Assembly: GCF_014334015.1 (NCBI RefSeq)
Contig: NZ_CP060488.1
Location: forward strand, 4,980,501 to 5,044,500
Length of the DNA: 64,000 nt
From: Bacteroides sp. M10
GTDB taxonomy: Bacteria; Bacteroidota; Bacteroidia; Bacteroidales; Bacteroidaceae
Direction: 5' to 3'
Below the pieces are notes generated by a model. The model did not search any database. It saw only the letters and a program-made list of their open reading frames with translations, and had not been told where the DNA came from. A program made the position numbers and the translations under genes. Numbering within the stretch: the stretch's first letter is position 1; each line of letters begins with the position of its first letter. Of this stretch, positions 56,022-64,000 are shown piece by piece.

Positions 56022-56569
56022 ATGGAGAATAATAAATTTAAAGAGATTGAAAATACACTTTTAGATAAAGCAAAATTTAGAGATCCCGTAAAAAGCATAG
56101 AAGATGCGCCACCTTGTTTTGGCATCTATTGTATTAGAATCAAAAACGTAGATCAACTTATCGAACCGTGTAGAATAGCACTTAAAGATAGGCAGCATGA
56201 TATTATATATATATTGGTATCGCCAATAATTTACAAAAACGTTTGAAGCAAGAACTTATAGCAAAAGGTCATGGCACATTCTTCAGAAGTATTGGAGCTA
56301 TTTTAGGGTTTACACCACCTAGGGGATCTTTAAAGGATAAGAAAAACAAGTATAATTATAAGTTTAAGAAGGTAGATGAAAACGATATTATTCAGTTTAA
56401 TAGCGACAACTTACTAGTTAATTATATCATCACAAAAGAAAGAGATGAAGCATGTGAAGAATATTTAATTCAAAAATACCGTCCTATTATCAATATTGAT
56501 AAAAATCCGGAAGTCCTGTCTATTGTTCGTGAAAAAAGAGAACTTTGTAGAGAAATCGCTAACAGATAA
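56022..56569 (+). pseudogene. GIY-YIG nuclease-domain gene, frameshifted at a (TA)5 run
   Basis: The first frame (56022-56246) contains the GIY half (FGIYCIRIKN) and reads DIIYI, then goes out of frame to LVSP and stops. The +2 frame supplies the missing GIANNLQKRLKQELIAKG, including the YIG glycine and the conserved Arg, then the conserved Glu region EEYLIQKYRPIINIDKN. The break is a TATATATATA run (56204-56213). One TA unit fewer would restore DIIYIGIANNLQKRLKQE and a single protein of about 181 residues. It is therefore a frameshifted GIY-YIG endonuclease-like gene, possibly phase-variable. A sequencing error in the repeat is the alternative. Confidence 0.8.
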
Positions 56570-56793
56570 CAAAAACAACTAAGAATAATTTTTAACTTAG
56601 TTATTGAGAATATTAAGCGCATTAATAAACTCAATCTGCTATATACCAGATAACTGAATAAAACATTTACAATGAACATTTATACATAAACTATCCCCTC
56701 CATCTGCCTCATAGTATAAATGGAGTAATTATATAAACAGAATGATAGCCCCTATTTATTTCATCATCTAGTGTAATTTTGCCAATTTTCATT

Positions 56794-56801
56794 TATCTTT
56801 G
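56794..56801 (+). promoter_or_regulatory. Promoter -7 box (TATCTTTG) of the DUF2148 gene
   Basis: Exact TAnnTTTG, 25 bases before the start codon. The gap before it (56570-56793) has only a weak AACTAAG/CTTAGTT hairpin (56577-56602). Confidence 0.6.
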
Positions 56802-56826
56802 CCTTACTAATTAATTCAAGAAAGTT

Positions 56827-57369
56827 ATGATACTGAACGAAAGAGACGCTCGTCACGAGCATATATTGCAGGTAGCACGTCAGATGATGACGGCTGCGCG
56901 CACTGCTCCGAAAGGAAAAGGAATCGATATTATTGAAGTGGCCCTAATCACTGATGAAGAGATTAAACAATTATCGGACACTATGATAGCTATGGTAGAA
57001 GAACACGGAATGAAATTCTTCCTTCGTGATGCCGACAACATCCTAAGTGCCGAATGTGTTGTACTGATAGGAACACGCGAGCAGACACAGGGCTTGAACT
57101 GCGGCCATTGCGGATTTGCCACCTGTGCCGGACGTACTGATGGAGTTCCCTGCGCATTGAACAGCATAGATGTAGGTATCGCAATAGGTTCCGCGTGCGC
57201 CACGGCAGCCGATTTACGCGTAGACACACGCGTCATGTTCTCCGCCGGATTGGCAGCACAACGCCTGAACTGGCTGAAAGACTGCAAGATGGTAATGGCA
57301 ATCCCCGTTAGCGCATCCTCCAAGAATCCGTTCTTTGACCGGAAGCCGAAACAGGAAACCAATGCATAA
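56827..57369 (+). CDS. DUF2148 ferredoxin-like protein
   Basis: 180 residues. The cysteine-rich core GLNCGHCGFATCAGRTDGVP (about 89-108), followed by another Cys, is the four-cysteine signature of the DUF2148 ferredoxin-like domain and could bind a 4Fe-4S cluster. The later part has GSACATAADLRVDTRVMFSA. The family is found in anaerobes and its function is unknown. It precedes the agmatine pathway genes on the same strand, and a 24-bp tandem duplication lies right after its stop. Confidence 0.85.
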   Translation: MILNERDARHEHILQVARQMMTAARTAPKGKGIDIIEVALITDEEIKQLSDTMIAMVEEHGMKFFLRDADNILSAECVVLIGTREQTQGLNCGHCGFATCAGRTDGVPCALNSIDVGIAIGSACATAADLRVDTRVMFSAGLAAQRLNWLKDCKMVMAIPVSASSKNPFFDRKPKQETNA

Positions 57370-57379
57370 CAGTCACATC

Positions 57380-57427
57380 GATGCAGAAAACAAACTGACT
57401 TTAGATGCAGACAATAAACTGATTTTA
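57380..57427 (+). repeat. 24-bp tandem duplication after the DUF2148 gene
   Basis: Units 57380-57403 and 57404-57427 differ at three positions. A 22-codon frame runs through them (ATG 57362-57364 to TAA 57428-57430, MHNSHIDAENKLTLDADNKL plus two). It overlaps the DUF2148 stop and encodes two octapeptide repeats. Whether it is translated is unknown. Confidence 0.5.
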
Positions 57428-57452
57428 TAAATAACTAAATATATATAGTCTA

Positions 57453-58574
57453 ATGGGAATCATGGTTGGACTCCCCAGCCCAAGCGGCTCGGAGAAAGAT
57501 TTGCAGTTGAACTTCGGCAAAAACATGACCGTACAGGTAGAAATGAGAGCATCTCATTTGCCTGCCGAATGGCACATGCAGAGCGGTATACAGTTAACAT
57601 GGCCACATGCCGGTACAGATTGGGCCTACATGCTGGCGGAAGTGCAAGAGTGTTTTATCAATATTGCCAGAGAAATAGCGAAGCGTGAATTATTATTGAT
57701 CGTCACTCCCGAACCGGAAGAAGTGAAAAAGCAGATAGCTGCTACTGTCAATATGAATAACGTCCGCTTTCTGGAATGTGCCACCAATGACACATGGGCC
57801 CGCGACCACGGAGCCATAACAATGATAGATACCGGCACCCCTTCCCTGCTCGACTTCACCTTCAACGGCTGGGGACTGAAATTTGCTTCCGAACTGGATA
57901 ATCAAATTACTAAACATGCCGTAGAAGCCGGAGCCTTGAAAGGCCAGTATATAGACCACCTCGACTTCGTACTCGAAGGAGGTTCTATCGAAAGCGACGG
58001 AATGGGTACATTGCTTACCACTTCCGAATGTCTGCTCTCTCCCCAACGGAACAGACGACTGAACCAGGTAGAGATAGAAGAATACCTGAAATCAACCTTC
58101 CACCTGCAAAAGGTGCTTTGGTTAGATCACGGTTATCTGGCCGGTGATGATACCGACAGCCATATCGACACTTTGGCACGCTTCTGTTCTACCGACACCA
58201 TCGCTTACGTGAAATGCGAAAACAAAGAAGACGAACATTACGAAGCACTGCTCGCAATGGAAGAACAGCTGAAAACATTCCGCACCTTAGCAGGAGAACC
58301 CTATCACCTATTGGCCTTACCCATGGCAGACAAGATAGAAGAAGACGGCGAACGCCTGCCTGCAACTTACGCCAATTTCCTGATTATGAACGACGTTATT
58401 CTTTACCCGACATACAATCAGCCGGCGAATGACAAAAAAGCAGGAGAAGTATTGCAGCAAGCCTTTCCAAACCATCAAATAATTGGAATAGACTGCCGTG
58501 CCCTGATTAAACAGCACGGTTCCCTACACTGTGTCACCATGCAATATCCGCTGGGCGTTATAAAGGAGTCATAA
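57453..58574 (+). CDS. aguA: Agmatine deiminase
   Basis: Up to 373 residues. The family core starts near residue 35 (LPAEWHMQSGIQLTWPHAGT), so ATGs at 57525 or 57543 are also plausible starts. Guanidino-modifying enzyme motifs are NDTWARDHGAI, EGGSIESDGMGTLLTTSECLL, the catalytic-His region DDTDSHIDTLARF and the catalytic cysteine in GSLHCVTMQYP. It converts agmatine to N-carbamoylputrescine plus ammonia. The next gene completes the route to putrescine. Confidence 0.93.
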   Translation: MGIMVGLPSPSGSEKDLQLNFGKNMTVQVEMRASHLPAEWHMQSGIQLTWPHAGTDWAYMLAEVQECFINIAREIAKRELLLIVTPEPEEVKKQIAATVNMNNVRFLECATNDTWARDHGAITMIDTGTPSLLDFTFNGWGLKFASELDNQITKHAVEAGALKGQYIDHLDFVLEGGSIESDGMGTLLTTSECLLSPQRNRRLNQVEIEEYLKSTFHLQKVLWLDHGYLAGDDTDSHIDTLARFCSTDTIAYVKCENKEDEHYEALLAMEEQLKTFRTLAGEPYHLLALPMADKIEEDGERLPATYANFLIMNDVILYPTYNQPANDKKAGEVLQQAFPNHQIIGIDCRALIKQHGSLHCVTMQYPLGVIKES

Positions 58575-58642
58575 AAGAATTACAAAGGATCCTATAAAGG
58601 AATTATAAAATAATGAATGAATCAACCCACTAATTATTCATC

Positions 58643-59527
58643 ATGAGAAAGATAAAAGTCGGAATCATCCAACAATCCAATACCGCAGATATTAAAGCCA
58701 ATCTAATGAACCTCGCAAAGAGTATCGAGGCTTGTGCCGCTCACGGCGCACAACTGATTGTGCTCCAGGAGTTACACAATTCACTTTATTTTTGCCAGAC
58801 AGAAAACACTAACCTGTTTGATCTTGCCGAACCGATTCCCGGGCCTTCCACAGGCTTTTATTCCGAGTTGGCAGCAGCTAATAAAGTAGTCCTTGTCACC
58901 TCTCTTTTTGAGAAACGTGCTCCCGGACTTTATCATAATACCGCTGTCGTATTCGACCGCGACGGAAGCATTGCAGGAAAATACCGGAAAATGCATATTC
59001 CCGATGATCCGGCTTACTACGAAAAGTTCTATTTCACTCCGGGAGACATTGGTTTTGAACCGATTCAAACTTCTTTAGGAAAACTGGGCGTATTAGTATG
59101 CTGGGATCAATGGTATCCGGAAGCTGCCCGCCTGATGGCACTAAAAGGTGCGGAACTTTTAATTTATCCTACCGCCATTGGCTGGGAAAGCAGCGACACG
59201 GACGATGAAAAAGCCCGCCAACTCAATGCCTGGATTATTTCACAGCGCGCTCATGCCGTTGCCAATGGACTTCCTGTTATCTCCGTCAACCGTGTAGGGC
59301 ACGAGCCTGATCCTTCCGGACAGACAAATGGTATCTTATTCTGGGGAAACAGTTTTGTAGCAGGACCACAAGGGGAATTTCTGACACAAGCCGGAAACGA
59401 TCACCCGGAAAACATAGTAGTGGAAATAGATATGGAACGTTCGGAAAACGTTCGCCGTTGGTGGCCTTTCCTTCGTGATCGTCGGATTGACGAATATGAT
59501 GGACTTACCAAACGCTTTCTGGATTAA
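58643..59527 (+). CDS. aguB: N-carbamoylputrescine amidase
   Basis: 294-residue nitrilase-superfamily enzyme with the Glu-Lys-Cys triad: Glu in LIVLQELHNSLYF, Lys in YRKMHIPDDPAYYEKFYF and Cys in GVLVCWDQWYPEAARLMA. It hydrolyses N-carbamoylputrescine to putrescine, CO2 and ammonia. It follows aguA by 68 bases, a spacer with degenerate AAAGGANT repeats. Arginine decarboxylase is not in the window. Confidence 0.94.
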   Translation: MRKIKVGIIQQSNTADIKANLMNLAKSIEACAAHGAQLIVLQELHNSLYFCQTENTNLFDLAEPIPGPSTGFYSELAAANKVVLVTSLFEKRAPGLYHNTAVVFDRDGSIAGKYRKMHIPDDPAYYEKFYFTPGDIGFEPIQTSLGKLGVLVCWDQWYPEAARLMALKGAELLIYPTAIGWESSDTDDEKARQLNAWIISQRAHAVANGLPVISVNRVGHEPDPSGQTNGILFWGNSFVAGPQGEFLTQAGNDHPENIVVEIDMERSENVRRWWPFLRDRRIDEYDGLTKRFLD

Positions 59528-59579
59528 AGGCTTACCCACATACCTTCATTGCAGGAGGTTTATCTAATAAAGAAAAAAG

Positions 59580-59622
59580 AAGGGCACAGAGTTCAAATCT
59601 AAATTTAGAACTCTGTACCCTT
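59580..59622. terminator. Bidirectional terminator between aguB and gtrA
   Basis: AAGGGCACAGAGTTC (59580-59594) pairs with GAACTCTGTACCCTT (59608-59622). The one mismatch is a G-U pair on the minus strand, so the aspS-gtrA transcript is likely the main user. Confidence 0.78.
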
Positions 59623-59648
59623 TCAATATATCATCATAAATAACTATC

Positions 59649-60038
59649 TCATTGAAACGTTATTTTTTTGTTGGCTAGGAAATTAGCCCCTCCATAAATA
59701 AACAATCCCAAGAATTGAGCCAGATATTCATTCATGTCCAGTCCTTCTACCAATAAGATAAGAAATAAAAACTGTGCGGTGTAAGCCACGGCAAAAGCAG
59801 AACAAAAGAGCAGTATCTGTTTCCAGATACTATTCTTTTTATTTTCTACGGGGAATATCCAGTATTTGCACCAGAGAAAGTTATGGATTTGAGCTATCAG
59901 ATACGCTGTTATATTAGCCACCATATAGTCGCCGTCAAATGACATTTCTTTCATCATTAACCATACAACCAACGCCATAATCAAAGCGTTCATTGTACCG
60001 ATGACTATAAAACGGAATATGCGTACAGATTCTTTCAC
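59649..60038 (-). CDS. GtrA-family membrane protein
   Basis: 129 residues with four membrane helices (about 10-28 [19 protein letters not shown], 38-55, 75-95 and 103-122), the GtrA/DPMS layout. Such proteins help flip polyprenyl-linked sugars or act in cell-surface polysaccharide synthesis. It overlaps the aspS stop by 4 bases (ATGA), so it depends on aspS for translation, an unusual partner for a synthetase. Substrate is unknown. Confidence 0.85.
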   Translation of the reverse strand: MKESVRIFRFIVIGTMNALIMALVVWLMMKEMSFDGDYMVANITAYLIAQIHNFLWCKYWIFPVENKKNSIWKQILLFCSAFAVAYTAQFLFLILLVEGLDMNEYLAQFLGLFIYGGANFLANKKITFQ

Positions 60039-61798
60039 TCGCCCTCTTTCAAATCTACAATCAAATTCAGTTCATCAAGCTGGCTCTGGTCGATTGCAGA
60101 GGGTGCGTCCAACATCACATCACGTCCGGAATTATTTTTCGGGAACGCAATACAGTCGCGTATAGAATCCAATCCTGCAAACAAAGACACCCAACGGTCG
60201 AGTCCGTATGCCAAACCACCGTGAGGAGGCGCACCATACTTAAAGGCATTCATCAGGAAGCCAAACTGTGCCTCTGCCTTCTCCGGAGTGAATCCAAGAA
60301 TCTCGAACATCTTCGCCTGCAATTTCGCATCGTGGATACGGATAGATCCGCCGCCAACTTCCACACCGTTGATTACCATATCGTATGCATCTGCACGTAC
60401 AGCTGCCGGATCAGTGTCCAACATCGGAATATCTTCCTCTTTCGGATGAGTAAACGGATGATGCATAGCCATCAGACGGCCTTCCTCCTCGCTCCATTCG
60501 AACATCGGGAAGTCAATCACCCAAAGGCAAACAAACTTATTCTTATCACGCAATCCCAGTTGAGCACCCATTTCCAGACGAAGCTCGCAAAGTTGTTTAC
60601 GTGTTTTCATTACATCGTCGCCAGACAGAATCAGAATCAAATCACCCGGTTTAGCTCCGAATGCTTCTTTCATTTGCTGGAGCACCTCCTGCGTATAGAA
60701 TTTATCTACACTCGATTTCACCATTCCGTCGGCTTCCACACGGGCATAAACCATTCCTTTCGCACCAATCTGCGGTTTCTTTACAAATTCGGTCAATGCA
60801 TCCAGTTGCTTACGGGTATAAGTCGCAGCACCTTCGGCACAGATACCGCCCACATAAGCCGCATTATCGAATACAGAGAATCCGTGACCTTTCATGATAT
60901 CCATCAGTTCCACGAATTTCATGCCGAAACGCAAATCCGGTTTATCGCTACCATAATATTTCATGGCATCCGCCCAAGACATACGTTGGAATGGTTCATT
61001 CAGTTCCACACCACGAAGAGTCTTAAACAAATGTTTAGCCATTCCTTCGAAAGTAGAGATAATATCTTCTTGCTCAACGAAGCTCATTTCACAGTCGATC
61101 TGTGTAAATTCTGGTTGACGGTCGGCACGTAAGTCCTCGTCGCGGAAACATTTCGCAATCTGGAAATAACGGTCGAAACCGGAAACCATCAACAACTGTT
61201 TCAAGGTCTGCGGAGACTGCGGAAGTGCGTAGAACTGTCCCGGATTCATACGTGACGGCACCACGAAGTCGCGTGCGCCTTCAGGAGTAGAACCGATCAA
61301 AACGGGCGTTTCCACTTCGATGAAACCCAGACTATCCAGATATTTGCGAACTTCAATTGTCATTTTATGACGCAGTTCCAAATTGGAACGTACAGCGTTA
61401 CGGCGTAAATCCAGATAACGGTATTTCATGCGGATATCATCACCCCCATCCGTGTTATCTTCGATAGTGAACGGAGGAGTCATGGCAGTATTCAGTACGT
61501 TCAGTTCGGAAACAATGATTTCAATGTCTCCGGTAGGAATGTTTGCATTCTTGCTGAAACGTTCATTAACCGTTCCTGTCACTTGAATGACGAACTCACG
61601 TCCCAATTTATTAGCACGTTCACAGAGTTCAGCATTAATTTCTTCATTAAAAACCAATTGGGTAATTCCGTAACGGTCGCGAAGGTCAATGAAAGTCATC
61701 CCTCCCATCTTACGGCTGCGCTGTACCCATCCGGACAGCGTGACTTGCTTGTTTACATCAGAGATTCTAAGTTCTCCACATGTGTGCGTTCTAAACAT
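60035..61798 (-). CDS. aspS: Aspartyl-tRNA synthetase
   Basis: 587 residues with start [20 protein letters not shown]. An upstream in-frame ATG at 61870 lies beyond the -7 box and is excluded. The order is an OB-fold anticodon-binding domain, a class II catalytic core (motif 2 [20 protein letters not shown], motif 3 [12 protein letters not shown]) and a bacterial GAD insertion (about 290-420). It charges tRNA-Asp. I cannot tell from the sequence alone whether it also charges tRNA-Asn. gtrA follows with a 4-base overlap. Confidence 0.97.
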   Translation of the reverse strand: MFRTHTCGELRISDVNKQVTLSGWVQRSRKMGGMTFIDLRDRYGITQLVFNEEINAELCERANKLGREFVIQVTGTVNERFSKNANIPTGDIEIIVSELNVLNTAMTPPFTIEDNTDGGDDIRMKYRYLDLRRNAVRSNLELRHKMTIEVRKYLDSLGFIEVETPVLIGSTPEGARDFVVPSRMNPGQFYALPQSPQTLKQLLMVSGFDRYFQIAKCFRDEDLRADRQPEFTQIDCEMSFVEQEDIISTFEGMAKHLFKTLRGVELNEPFQRMSWADAMKYYGSDKPDLRFGMKFVELMDIMKGHGFSVFDNAAYVGGICAEGAATYTRKQLDALTEFVKKPQIGAKGMVYARVEADGMVKSSVDKFYTQEVLQQMKEAFGAKPGDLILILSGDDVMKTRKQLCELRLEMGAQLGLRDKNKFVCLWVIDFPMFEWSEEEGRLMAMHHPFTHPKEEDIPMLDTDPAAVRADAYDMVINGVEVGGGSIRIHDAKLQAKMFEILGFTPEKAEAQFGFLMNAFKYGAPPHGGLAYGLDRWVSLFAGLDSIRDCIAFPKNNSGRDVMLDAPSAIDQSQLDELNLIVDLKEGE

Positions 61799-61857
61799 AT
61801 ATTTTTTATTTAAACGATTATCACTCGCGTTTTTATTTTGATCGAACCAAAACTGCG

Positions 61858-61865
61858 CAAAAGTA
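61858..61865 (-). promoter_or_regulatory. Promoter -7 box (TACTTTTG) of aspS-gtrA
   Basis: Exact TAnnTTTG on the minus strand. The predicted start site, near 61851, leaves a leader of about 50 bases. Confidence 0.65.
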
Positions 61866-61906
61866 CGCAATAATTTGTAATTCGGTGTCAGTAATCCGTT
61901 ATTTTA

Positions 61907-62920
61907 TCAGACTTTCTTTGTCAGCTTTTTCAATATTTTCTTGTTTTTATCCGTTATATTGTCGACGATGGCTTCATTCATCAATTTGATGCCATTCATA
62001 TATTCCTGCGCTCTTTGGAGCACATTGGCTGCGTCCTTTTCCGATGCTCGTGGCACTACCACGCGCAATCCTCTTTGAATCAGTTGAATATTTACATTGG
62101 CATCCGTTTCCATGGGGTCACCATCAAAATGCACGACGCCCGGAGTAGTCCGGCGGATGCACAACTGTTTGCAGCGGAAAGTCTTGATACGGCTATTCTG
62201 ATCGATTGTTTTATTGAATAATTGAAAGGCCAATGAAGGAACGTCCAATACGGTGAACGGTTCGAGAATGGTCACATCCAGCAAACCATCTGTCAGAGTG
62301 GCTTGTGGTGCGATATAAGCATTGTTTCCATATTGCGACGCGTTTCCGCAGGCAATCAGGAAGGCTTTATACTTGGAGACTCCGTTTTCCGTTTCCAGTT
62401 CATACGTTTCCGGCTCATATTTAAGACTTTCCTGCAGGGTTTTCTCCAGATAAGTCAATACCCCCCGTTTACCGGCATGCGCAAACTTCAGACTGACAAA
62501 CGCGTCGAATCCCACTCCGCAAGTGCAGAAAAAATCCGTACCGTTGATCTTACCATAATCTATCACATCCATGCAACCTTCGTTCAGCACTTCCAATGCT
62601 CTCTTCGGTTCCATCGGTATATGCAGATGCCTCGCCAGTCCATTGCCCGATCCGCAGGGAATAATTCCCAGTGCAGTATCAGTATGCACCAACGAACGAG
62701 CTATTTCATTGATTGTTCCATCCCCACCAATAGCCACTACTATATCTGTTTTCTCTTCGGCAGCTTTGGCAGCTATTTCTACTGCATGACCGGCTCTTTC
62801 CGTATACACTACTTCCCAAGAGTATCTCGCCTTGTCTATTTTTTCGTCCAGCAAGTTAAGAATCAATTCTTTACTTTGTGTTCCCGAAATAGGATTGACG
62901 ACGAATTTTATTTTTTTCAT
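61907..62920 (-). CDS. Diacylglycerol/sphingoid kinase-family lipid kinase
   Basis: About 337 residues from the ATG at 62918-62920 (MKKIKFVVNPISGTQSKELI). The ATG at 62932 is possible; the one at 62959 overlaps the promoter. The DAGK catalytic domain shows VNPISGTQSK, VAIGGDGTINEIA and GIIPCGSGNGLARHL. A C-terminal domain has GLLDVTILEPF and VHFDGDPME. The family phosphorylates diacylglycerol, phosphatidylglycerol, sphingosine or ceramide using ATP. It is divergent from serine palmitoyltransferase, which makes a sphingoid or ceramide substrate a reasonable guess (inference). Confidence 0.88.
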   Translation of the reverse strand: MKKIKFVVNPISGTQSKELILNLLDEKIDKARYSWEVVYTERAGHAVEIAAKAAEEKTDIVVAIGGDGTINEIARSLVHTDTALGIIPCGSGNGLARHLHIPMEPKRALEVLNEGCMDVIDYGKINGTDFFCTCGVGFDAFVSLKFAHAGKRGVLTYLEKTLQESLKYEPETYELETENGVSKYKAFLIACGNASQYGNNAYIAPQATLTDGLLDVTILEPFTVLDVPSLAFQLFNKTIDQNSRIKTFRCKQLCIRRTTPGVVHFDGDPMETDANVNIQLIQRGLRVVVPRASEKDAANVLQRAQEYMNGIKLMNEAIVDNITDKNKKILKKLTKKV

Positions 62921-62956
62921 TCTTTCGTTCATGCTATTCTTGTCGATTATAGACGA

Positions 62957-62964
62957 CAAAAGTA
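62957..62964 (-). promoter_or_regulatory. Promoter -7 box (TACTTTTG) of the lipid kinase gene
   Basis: Exact TAnnTTTG on the minus strand; the start site would be near 62950. Confidence 0.6.
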
Positions 62965-63058
62965 ATATAAATATCTTAAATTTTAATCTATTAGAGGTTT
63001 CTAATCATACGAGAGCAACTTTTTTCTCTTAAAAAGAACAGATAAAAGCAAATTTTGT

Positions 63059-63066
63059 TATCTTTG
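63059..63066 (+). promoter_or_regulatory. Promoter -7 box (TATCTTTG) of spt
   Basis: Exact TAnnTTTG. The roughly 78-base leader contains a hairpin, AGATCGT (63106-63112) with ACGATCT (63119-63125). Confidence 0.62.
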
Positions 63067-63151
63067 CCCCCTGTTTTTAAACACTTGTTAAGATAAAAGG
63101 ATGTAAGATCGTCAGCGAACGATCTGAGTATGAGTATAAAAATTATAATTC

Positions 63152-64000
63152 ATGGGATTATTACAAGAGAAGTTAGCTAAGTACGACCTGCCACAAAAGT
63201 TTATGGCACAGGGCGTTTACCCATATTTCCGTGAGATAGAAGGAAAGCAGGGTACAGAGGTAGAAATGGGCGGACACGAAGTGTTGATGTTCGGTTCCAA
63301 TGCATACACTGGCCTTACGGGAGATGAAAGAGTGATTGAAGCTGGTATCAATGCCATGCATAAATATGGTTCCGGTTGCGCAGGCTCGCGCTTCTTGAAT
63401 GGTACGCTTGACCTGCATGTTCAGTTGGAAAAAGAACTGGCTGCCTTTGTAGGCAAAGATGAAGCGCTCTGCTTCTCAACCGGTTTTACGGTGAATTCCG
63501 GAGTTATCCCTGCTTTGACAGACCGCAATGATTATATCATTTGCGATGACCGCGACCACGCATCTATCGTAGATGGCCGTCGTCTCTCCTTCTCTCAACA
63601 ATTAAAATATAAGCATAACGATATGGCGGATCTGGAAAAGCAACTTCAAAAGTGCAACCCGGATTCAGTGAAGCTCATCATAGTAGACGGTGTGTTCTCT
63701 ATGGAAGGCGACCTGGCAAACTTGCCCGAAATCGTACGCTTGAAACATAAATACAACGCTACTATCATGGTAGACGAAGCTCATGGCTTGGGTGTATTTG
63801 GAAAACAAGGACGTGGTGTTTGCGACCATTTCGGTCTGACTCACGAAGTTGACTTGATTATGGGTACTTTCAGCAAATCATTGGCTTCTATCGGTGGATT
63901 CATTGCTGCTGATTCTTCTATCATCAACTGGTTACGCCACAACGCACGTACTTATATATTTAGTGCGTCCAACACTCCGGCTGCTACTGCATCTGCTCTT
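63152..64000 (+). CDS. spt: Serine palmitoyltransferase, N-terminal 283 residues (runs off window)
   Basis: PLP-dependent alpha-oxoamine synthase. Motifs are FGSNAYTGLTGDERVIEA, GSGCAGSRFLNGT, the cofactor-stacking His in DDRDHASIVDGRR, VDEAHGLGVFG and the PLP lysine in MGTFSKSLASIGG. The enzyme condenses serine with palmitoyl-CoA as the first step of sphingolipid synthesis, a hallmark of Bacteroides. Glycine C-acetyltransferase and AONS are close relatives, but the N-terminus and genus favour SPT, and I recall the B. thetaiotaomicron enzyme as BT_0870. The C-terminal third is outside the window. Confidence 0.9.
   Translation, partial: MGLLQEKLAKYDLPQKFMAQGVYPYFREIEGKQGTEVEMGGHEVLMFGSNAYTGLTGDERVIEAGINAMHKYGSGCAGSRFLNGTLDLHVQLEKELAAFVGKDEALCFSTGFTVNSGVIPALTDRNDYIICDDRDHASIVDGRRLSFSQQLKYKHNDMADLEKQLQKCNPDSVKLIIVDGVFSMEGDLANLPEIVRLKHKYNATIMVDEAHGLGVFGKQGRGVCDHFGLTHEVDLIMGTFSKSLASIGGFIAADSSIINWLRHNARTYIFSASNTPAATASAL

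Noticed and set aside
60221..61132. 303-codon plus-strand frame opposite aspS
   Set aside because: It is antisense to unmistakable AspS motifs and its residue composition (His/Phe/Ser-rich) is typical of an antisense shadow.
62303..62965. 220-codon plus-strand frame opposite the lipid kinase
   Set aside because: It is antisense to conserved DAGK motifs and overlaps the kinase promoter; no start signal or family match.

Overview
The window is chromosomal DNA from a gut Bacteroides, most likely close to the B. thetaiotaomicron / B. ovatus group. The genus call rests on the repeated -7 promoter box TAnnTTTG (over twenty good examples) and the Bacteroidota-type gene content: a Bat aerotolerance operon, PyrK/PyrD type 1B, a serine palmitoyltransferase, an orphan ECF-like sigma factor and a DUF4295 ribosome-associated protein. 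The species call is an inference from gene order. Most of the window is housekeeping sequence; clearly accessory DNA is confined to about 52.3-56.6 kb.

Layout. 0-8.5 kb: a partial TamB/AsmA-like gene on the minus strand, then tsaD, cinA, rpmB-rpmG-DUF4295, and a tight ftsY-rimO-HU-HU/LysM cluster. 8.6-17.3 kb: an eight-gene moxR/DUF58/bat operon. 17.4-18.9 kb: a small HTH protein and a universal-stress protein with an N-terminal DUF2007-like region. 19.1-23.0 kb: gyrA and a TPR protein on the minus strand. 23.3-30.5 kb: clpC, htpG and a patatin-POTRA-barrel protein. 30.6-30.9 kb: three tandem tRNA-Arg(ACG) genes. 31.4-37.5 kb: dapA and ligA (minus), trmD (plus), pyrK-pyrD (minus) and an XRE regulator. 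37.5-38.7 kb: 1.2 kb of AT-rich non-coding DNA with degenerate repeats. 38.7-41.1 kb: AMP nucleosidase-holA, divergent from a small HsdR_N-like nuclease-fold protein.

41.2-49.1 kb: a tripartite RND efflux operon (outer-membrane factor, adaptor, pump) and a Nif3/zinc-ribbon pair. 49.4-52.3 kb: an orphan sigma factor, a DUF4891-like lipoprotein and a FetA/FetB-like ABC exporter with a small trailing gene. 52.3-56.6 kb: an AAA-ATPase gene that lacks the usual C-terminal nuclease, a WYL regulator with palindromes at its promoter, an acidic 79-residue protein, a 546-bp non-coding stretch that folds into a long nested hairpin behind a good promoter box, a double-zinc-ribbon membrane protein, and a GIY-YIG nuclease gene knocked out of frame at a (TA)5 run inside the YIG motif. 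56.8-59.5 kb: a DUF2148 protein and the agmatine deiminase / N-carbamoylputrescine amidase pair for putrescine synthesis. 59.6-64.0 kb: aspS-gtrA, a lipid kinase, and the divergent 5' part of serine palmitoyltransferase.

The points most worth a second look are the HU-transmembrane-LysM protein (a possible DNA-to-cell-wall tether), the candidate structured RNA at 55053-55193, the dinucleotide-repeat frameshift in the GIY-YIG gene, and the lipid kinase divergent from the sphingolipid gene. I found no CRISPR array, rRNA, intact insertion sequence, integrase or prophage.
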